Assembly: GCA_030631445.1 (NCBI GenBank)
Contig: DAOVLD010000005.1
Span: 1 to 19,439 of the forward strand
Direction: 5' to 3'
DNA from: Bacteroidota bacterium
Lineage (GTDB): Bacteria > Bacteroidota > Bacteroidia > Bacteroidales > VadinHA17
Length of the DNA: 19,439 nucleotides
Below, piece after piece: positions 15,548 through 19,439 of this stretch. A program made the translations under genes and the position numbers. Numbering within the stretch: position 1 is the stretch's first letter; every line of letters begins with the position of its first letter. A model generated the notes under the pieces. The model saw only the letters and a program-made list of their open reading frames with translations. It searched no databases and was not told where the DNA came from.

Positions 15548-16942
15548 TTAAACAGGTTTTCCAAGCAATGTTGCAGAAGTGCAATTTTTTATTCTGACGT
15601 TTACAATATCTCCCGGCTTATAGTTTTTTCGGGGGAAAACAACTACTTTGTTCTGAGAGGTTCTTCCAAACAGATCATTCTCTGATTTTTTTGAAATACC
15701 TTCGACCAGAACCTCGTAAACCCTGTTTATGTCTTTTGTTTTTGCCCTTTGTGATAATTTGTTTTGAAGTTCGATGATTTCTGTAAGACGGCGTGATTTT
15801 ACTTCTTCAGGCACATCATCCTTCAGTTTTTTTGCTGCTTTGGTCCCCGGTCTTTCAGAATATTTAAACATGTAAGCAAAATCAAACCCTGCCCATTCCA
15901 TAAGGCTTAATGTCTCTTTGTGTTCTTCTTCAGTTTCAGAACAGAACCCGGTAATAATATCAGTTGAGATTGAGCAACCGGGAAGGATCTTTTTAATTGC
16001 CCTTAAACGTTCAATATACCATTCCCGCGTATAACCGCGGCACATTAAACCAAGTATGCGGGTGCTTCCCGATTGCAGAGGCAGATGTATGTGTTTACAG
16101 ATGTTATTATATCTGCTCATAACCGATAGAACCTCATCTGGCAAATCTTTAGGATGGGATGTGGAAAAACGTATTCGCATTTCAGGTACAGCTTCAACAA
16201 TTTTTTGAAGTAGTCCGCTGAACGAAATCTCTATATCTTTTTCCTTCGGCTTCCATTGGTATGAATCAACATTCTGACCGATCAAAGTGACTTCCTTATA
16301 TCCAAGTCGGGTAAGATTATCAACTTCTCTGAGTATTATTCTCGGATCAAGACTTCTTTCCCTGCCCCTTGTATAAGGCACAACACAATAGGTACACATG
16401 TTATTACAACCACGCATTATGGAAATAAAAGCTGTTACCCGGTTTTTATCCATTCTAACTGGACTGATATCAGCATAGGTCTCTTCGCGGGAAAGCAGGA
16501 CATTCACTGCTTTCTGTCCTGTACCGGCTTCTTTGATAAGATCGGGTAATTTACGGTATGCATCAGGACCAATAACAAGATCAACTACCTGGAAATTATT
16601 TACCAGTTGTTCTTTGAGTCTTTCAGCCATACACCCAATTACTCCTACCAGCGTACCCGGGTTGTTTTTCCTGATCCGGGAAAATACTTCCAGTCTTTTG
16701 AAAACTTTTTGTTCAGCTTTTTGTCTGACGGAACAGGTATTAATCAGGATGATATCCGCTTGTTCAGGATCGTGACTGACATTATACCCGTTTTCAGCCA
16801 GTATGGACAGTACAATTTCACTGTCCGCTACATTCATCTGGCATCCGTATGTTTCAATATAAACACATGGCTTATTTTGATCAGGAAGAAGATCGGATAT
16901 ATGCCCGGCAGGGGATATTATATTGTTTGTCACTTTCATCAT
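15548..16942 (-). CDS. miaB: tRNA-2-methylthio-N6-dimethylallyladenosine synthase
   Basis: 464 residues. MiaB is a radical-SAM methylthiotransferase that adds the 2-methylthio group to i6A37 of tRNAs reading UNN codons. The N-terminal domain has the three ligands of the auxiliary cluster, C34 (ETYGCQMN), C70 (NTCSVR) and C104 (GCMAER). The radical SAM core has C179, C183 and C186 (RGCNNMCTYC, then VVPYTRGRERS). The C-terminal roughly 65 residues fit a TRAM RNA-binding domain. CSVR and YTRGRE favour MiaB over RimO or MtaB. Two adjacent ATG codons (16942 and 16939) offer nearly the same start. A TAAATTTG box on the minus strand (16959-16952) leaves almost no leader. Divergent from yebC. Confidence 0.96.
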   Translation of the reverse strand: MMKVTNNIISPAGHISDLLPDQNKPCVYIETYGCQMNVADSEIVLSILAENGYNVSHDPEQADIILINTCSVRQKAEQKVFKRLEVFSRIRKNNPGTLVGVIGCMAERLKEQLVNNFQVVDLVIGPDAYRKLPDLIKEAGTGQKAVNVLLSREETYADISPVRMDKNRVTAFISIMRGCNNMCTYCVVPYTRGRERSLDPRIILREVDNLTRLGYKEVTLIGQNVDSYQWKPKEKDIEISFSGLLQKIVEAVPEMRIRFSTSHPKDLPDEVLSVMSRYNNICKHIHLPLQSGSTRILGLMCRGYTREWYIERLRAIKKILPGCSISTDIITGFCSETEEEHKETLSLMEWAGFDFAYMFKYSERPGTKAAKKLKDDVPEEVKSRRLTEIIELQNKLSQRAKTKDINRVYEVLVEGISKKSENDLFGRTSQNKVVVFPRKNYKPGDIVNVRIKNCTSATLLGKPV

Positions 16943-16952
16943 AAAACTTTCG

Positions 16953-16969
16953 CAAATTTAGTAATTTTG
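16953..16969. promoter_or_regulatory. Back-to-back -7 boxes for miaB and yebC
   Basis: The 53-base divergent spacer holds TAATTTTG on the plus strand (16962-16969, 26 bases before the yebC ATG) and TAAATTTG on the minus strand (16959-16952, 9 bases before the miaB ATG). Both match TAnnTTTG. The two -7 boxes nearly touch, so the promoters would overlap and could compete. Confidence 0.4.
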
Positions 16970-16995
16970 TATCAGCAAACTAAAAAACTGAAAAC

Positions 16996-17739
16996 ATGTC
17001 AGGACACAGTAAATGGTCAACTATTAAAAGGAAAAAAGGCGCTGAAGATGCTAAACGGTCAAAGATATTTTCACGTATTGTTAAAGAGATTCATGTTGCT
17101 GTAAGAGAAGGTGGTCCTGATCCTGATAGTAACCCAAGGTTAAGACTGGCAGTACAAAATGCTAAAGGAGCTAATATGCCAAAAGATAATGTGCAGCGGG
17201 CAATAAGTAAAGCCGGAAGTGATGCTGAAAATTATGAAGAGGTTACTTTTGAAGGATATGCTCCACATGGAATTGCAGTATATGTTGAATGTCTTACTGA
17301 TAATAACAACAGGACTGTAGGTAACATTCGGTCAATATTTACAAGAAGTGGAGGCAGCCTGGGAACTAATGGCTCTTTAAATTTCCTGTTCGAAACAAAA
17401 GGAGTATTTACTGTTCCGAAGAAAGATATAGATCCTGATGAATTTGAACTTGAGATTATTGATGCCGGTGCGGAAGAAATTGAAGATGAAGATGGGATGT
17501 TTATTATTACCACTCAACTTGATGATTTCGGTAATGTTCAGAAAAAACTGGAAGAAATGAATATTGAAGCGGAAAATGCTGAATTACAACGGATTCCAAA
17601 TTCAACAAATAAGCTTGATAAAGAATTGGCTGTTAAGGTAATAAAAGTGATTGAAGAATTTGAAGATAATGACGATGTTCAAAGCGTTTATCATAATCTT
17701 GAAATTACAGACGAGATAATTGCTGCTGTAAATGAGTGA
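16996..17739 (+). CDS. yebC: YebC/TACO1-family protein
   Basis: 247 residues, typical for the YebC/PmpR/TACO1 family. The N-terminal signature MSGHSKWSTIKRKKGAEDAKR is intact, followed by NPRLRLAVQNAKGANMPKDNVQRAI and the middle-domain motif GYAPHGIAVYVECLTDNNNRT. Members were long annotated as transcriptional regulators; more recent work links the family to ribosome function at difficult peptide bonds, so the role is best left as gene-expression factor. The acidic C-terminal part (EEIEDEDGMF) is usual. ATG at 16996. The stop codon is immediately followed by GTGAGTA-type repeats. Divergent from miaB. Confidence 0.95.
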   Translation: MSGHSKWSTIKRKKGAEDAKRSKIFSRIVKEIHVAVREGGPDPDSNPRLRLAVQNAKGANMPKDNVQRAISKAGSDAENYEEVTFEGYAPHGIAVYVECLTDNNNRTVGNIRSIFTRSGGSLGTNGSLNFLFETKGVFTVPKKDIDPDEFELEIIDAGAEEIEDEDGMFIITTQLDDFGNVQKKLEEMNIEAENAELQRIPNSTNKLDKELAVKVIKVIEEFEDNDDVQSVYHNLEITDEIIAAVNE

Positions 17740-17833
17740 GTAGGTGAGTAAGGTGAGTAGGGAGAAGACAAGGCAAAAGACAAAAGTGAAGAGGAGGAAA
17801 TGAGGTGATGTGGAAATGAGGAAATGAGGGGAA
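17740..17833. repeat. Purine-rich 8-bp tandem arrays after yebC
   Basis: GTGAGTA(G)G-type units start at the yebC stop codon. Bases 17794-17833 are five 8-bp units (GAGGAAAT, GAGGTGAT, GTGGAAAT, GAGGAAAT, GAGGGGAA). Strong purine bias continues to about 17960. This is the start of the gene-free stretch 17740-18125, which otherwise contains two structured elements and no protein gene. Confidence 0.75.
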
Positions 17834-17876
17834 GAAGGAAGTAGGCAGAGGGTAGAAGGGAAGAAAGGCAAAAGCT

Positions 17877-17920
17877 TGCCACGTGAAATGCGACGTAGGA
17901 GCATATTTCACTGTGGGCAG
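17877..17920. repeat. Imperfect inverted repeat with GTGAAAT/ATTTCAC core
   Basis: TGCCAC (17878-17883) pairs imperfectly with GTGGGCA (17913-17919), enclosing GTGAAAT (17883-17889) and ATTTCAC (17905-17911), a perfect 7-bp stem around GCGACGTAGGAGCAT. It is embedded in purine-rich repeats and has no coding potential. Confidence 0.55.
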
Positions 17921-17986
17921 AAGGCAGAAGTGAAGAGTGAAGAGAGTTCAAGGCATAAGGTTGAAAGGCCGATTGTAGACTGCCGA

Positions 17987-18079
17987 TCCCGAAAATTAGC
18001 ATTCGCCAACTGGCGAATTGCGTAAATTTTCGAGGATCCTCGGAAAAATATGAAATCGAAGATTTCTGTTTTTCCGGGA
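17987..18079. repeat. Three-hairpin palindromic element, copy 2
   Basis: 93-base relative of the element at 7868-7953. Ends TCCCGAAAA and TTTTTCCGGGA. Hairpins in the same order: ATTCGCCA-AC-TGGCGAAT; a CGAGGATCCTCG palindrome flanked by TTTT and GAAAA; GAAATC-GAA-GATTTC. Only the central palindrome and the GAA loop are conserved in sequence; the other stems change on both sides together. GACTGCCGA abuts the left end (17978-17986) and recurs 5 bases beyond the right end (18085-18093). Confidence 0.8.
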
Positions 18080-18125
18080 CTGTGGACTGCCGACTGATTA
18101 GTTGCAGATTATAATTTTGGTTGTT

Positions 18126-18578
18126 ATGAAAAAGCAAATTATTGCTATATCTTTTTTTGTATTTCTTTTTTTAGTGTCCTGTTCACCTGTTGAAGAGGTG
18201 CGTATTGGACCGGCTACAGGAATAGAGATAAATGGTTTATCAGGTAAGCAGATCAGTTTTAAGGTTATGGTTAAAATAGAAAATCCGAACAGGCAAAGTT
18301 TTACATTACGCACACTGGATTTAGATGTATTATTAAATGGGACATATATTGGTAAAATTAGGAGTATTGAAAAGGTTAATATTCCCAAACGATCCAGTCA
18401 GGTTTATACTTTCCCTCTTAGTGCTGAATTAAAGAGTTTATCCTTTAGTGTTTTTGCTTTAACGGACTTGTTTTTACATAGATATATTGATGTTGAACTT
18501 AAAGGAATGGCAAAAATAAATAGCGGGCTGATGAGAAAAAAAATTCCTATTAATGAGCAGGAAAAGATTCAGTTATAA
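18126..18578 (+). CDS. LEA type 2 / WHy-domain lipoprotein
   Basis: 150 residues from the ATG at 18126; an in-frame TTG at 18102 would add eight residues ahead of the signal peptide and is unlikely. The signal peptide ends in the lipobox L16-V17-S18-C19, so a lipid-anchored protein is expected. The mature part fits one WHy/LEA2 immunoglobulin-like domain: the IGPATGIEINGL lead-in, the FKVMVKIENPNRQSFTLRTLDLDVLLNG strands with the hallmark NP turn, and the closing VNIPKRSSQVYTFPLSAELK stretch. LEA2 proteins are linked to desiccation or stress protection in plants; bacterial roles are largely unknown. It is followed on the same strand by a universal stress protein gene. Confidence 0.85.
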   Translation: MKKQIIAISFFVFLFLVSCSPVEEVRIGPATGIEINGLSGKQISFKVMVKIENPNRQSFTLRTLDLDVLLNGTYIGKIRSIEKVNIPKRSSQVYTFPLSAELKSLSFSVFALTDLFLHRYIDVELKGMAKINSGLMRKKIPINEQEKIQL

Positions 18579-18622
18579 TATATTTTTTTTCGGTTATAAC
18601 AATATGGATATATAAAATTTAT

Positions 18623-18630
18623 TATATTTG
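18623..18630 (+). promoter_or_regulatory. Candidate -7 promoter box of the universal stress gene
   Basis: TATATTTG matches TAnnTTTG, 30 bases before the ATG at 18661. The start is also preceded by AGGAA (18656-18660), a Shine-Dalgarno-like stretch placed very close to the ATG. A -33 TTG is not clear. Confidence 0.35.
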
Positions 18631-18660
18631 ATTGAATATCAACCTCAAAATTCACAGGAA

Positions 18661-19439
18661 ATGAAAAACATTCTTGTCCCGGTAGATTTTTCAAAGGGCT
18701 CCATGCATGCCCTGGAGCACGCTATCAAAATAATTAATAAAATTGGTGGCGATTTGAGGATTCTACATGTTAGAAAATTAAAAAGTTATGACCAGCCTTT
18801 TATTTTGAAAGGATCAGAAAAAAGCTATTCAAAAACGGTCGATGAATTTTGTAAAGAGATTCTGGATCATTACAAGGAGCAATATAAGGGCAAAGGTGCT
18901 TTCGATTATGTTATTACAACCGGAAAAATATATAAAAATGTGATTGATGAAGCTGAAAAAATAGATGCCGGTTTGATAGTGATGGGAACCCATGGGGTTT
19001 CAGGATTTGAAGAATTGTGGGTAGGAAGTAACTCGTACCGCGTTGTGTCAAAAGCCTCATGCCCTGTTTTAACTATACGTCATGGTTTTAAGAAAACTAA
19101 TATCTCAAAGATCATTCTACCTATCGATGTATACAAAAATACCAGACAAAAAGTACCTATTGTTGCTGAATTAGCCGAAAAGTTTAAAGCAGAAATTCAT
19201 GTGGTTGATGTCAGAACCTCTGATAACAAGGATATAATCTACAGACTAAAGAAATATGGCGATCAGGCATTTGAATACATTGATAAACAAGGTATAAAAG
19301 CAATAAGAAAAACGAAGAAAGGTAGTAATATTGTAGATACAATAATTGCTTATGGATATCATATTAATGCAGATCTAATTGCAATTACTAAGCTTAACAG
19401 GGGAACTCCGGGTAACCAGAGTATTAGTTCAGCTGCCCA
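18661..19439 (+). CDS. Tandem universal stress protein, C-terminus cut by right edge
   Basis: 259 codons from the ATG to the window edge. The N-terminal Usp domain begins MKNILVPVDFSKGS and contains the full ATP-binding motif G-x2-G-x9-G-S (GTHG, then GS in VGSNSYRVV), followed by SCPVLTIRH. A second Usp domain starts near residue 149 (SKIILPIDVYKNTRQK); its last visible part is ADLIAITKLNRGTPG, and its end lies outside the window. In the second domain the ATP-loop glycines are not yet confirmed: ITKLNRG is unlike the usual GTHG. Two-domain Usp proteins of about 270-290 residues are common in Bacteroidota. Proposed role: nucleotide-binding stress protein, target unknown. Confidence 0.93.
   Translation, partial: MKNILVPVDFSKGSMHALEHAIKIINKIGGDLRILHVRKLKSYDQPFILKGSEKSYSKTVDEFCKEILDHYKEQYKGKGAFDYVITTGKIYKNVIDEAEKIDAGLIVMGTHGVSGFEELWVGSNSYRVVSKASCPVLTIRHGFKKTNISKIILPIDVYKNTRQKVPIVAELAEKFKAEIHVVDVRTSDNKDIIYRLKKYGDQAFEYIDKQGIKAIRKTKKGSNIVDTIIAYGYHINADLIAITKLNRGTPGNQSISSAA

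Noticed and set aside
15533..15560. AAAACC...GGTTTT inverted repeat as a bidirectional terminator between the outer-membrane protein gene and miaB
   Set aside because: The stem is only 6 bp with a 16-base loop and overlaps the miaB stop; too weak to call.
16533..17104. Plus-strand open frames overlapping the 5' end of miaB and the start of yebC
   Set aside because: Both flanking genes have full conserved motifs; these frames are antisense or out-of-frame shadows.
17691..18137. Ser/Leu/Pro-rich minus-strand open frames across the yebC 3' spacer
   Set aside because: They arise from translating the purine-rich repeat arrays and palindromic elements; the composition is repetitive and there is no domain.

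Overview
The window looks like chromosomal DNA from an anaerobic or facultative member of the Bacteroidota, probably a Bacteroidales/Marinilabiliales-type lineage; this is inferred from gene content and signals, not from a marker gene. The DNA is AT-rich. Shine-Dalgarno sites are mostly weak. Several starts are preceded by a Bacteroidota-type -7 box (TAnnTTTG). Housekeeping genes (aspS, tadA, miaB, yebC, dprA, gdhA) have normal length and intact motifs. I see no integrase, transposase, phage gene, CRISPR array, rRNA or tRNA.

Layout. Bases 1-5190 (minus strand) carry a three-gene redox operon read right to left: a NuoE-like [2Fe-2S] subunit, a NuoF/HydB-like FMN/NADH subunit with extra ferredoxin domains, and a very large subunit cut by the left edge. 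The large subunit fuses a NuoG-type [2Fe-2S] domain, a GltD/NfnB-like NADPH/FAD module, two [4Fe-4S] ferredoxin sites and a formate-dehydrogenase-like molybdopterin domain. The set should couple NAD(H), NADP(H), probably ferredoxin, and perhaps formate. Just upstream on the same strand (5346-6341) is a response regulator with a CheY-like receiver followed by two Lrp/AsnC (RAM)-like ligand domains and no DNA-binding domain. Divergent from it is a PiT-family anion transporter (6732-7766).

Bases 8099-11326 (minus) hold gdhA immediately followed by dprA, and a separate small membrane protein. Bases 11687-12357 (minus) hold tadA followed by a possible 53-residue protein. Bases 12635-15532 (plus) hold aspS, a STAS-domain protein and an outer-membrane beta-barrel protein with a sigma-54-like promoter. 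miaB (15548-16942, minus) is divergent from yebC (16996-17739, plus). A WHy/LEA2-type lipoprotein (18126-18578) and a tandem universal stress protein cut by the right edge complete the window.

The strongest unexplained signal lies between the genes. At least seven spacers carry degenerate tandem arrays of 7- or 8-bp units with different unit sequences. Two spacers, about 10 kb apart, carry related copies of an 86-93 nt element made of three successive hairpins enclosed by TCCCGAAAA/TTTTCGGGA inverted ends; the stems differ in sequence but stay paired. A minimal palindrome made of the same ends, other short hairpin repeats, and a composite repeat present in two opposite orientations in two divergent promoter regions complete this repeat landscape.
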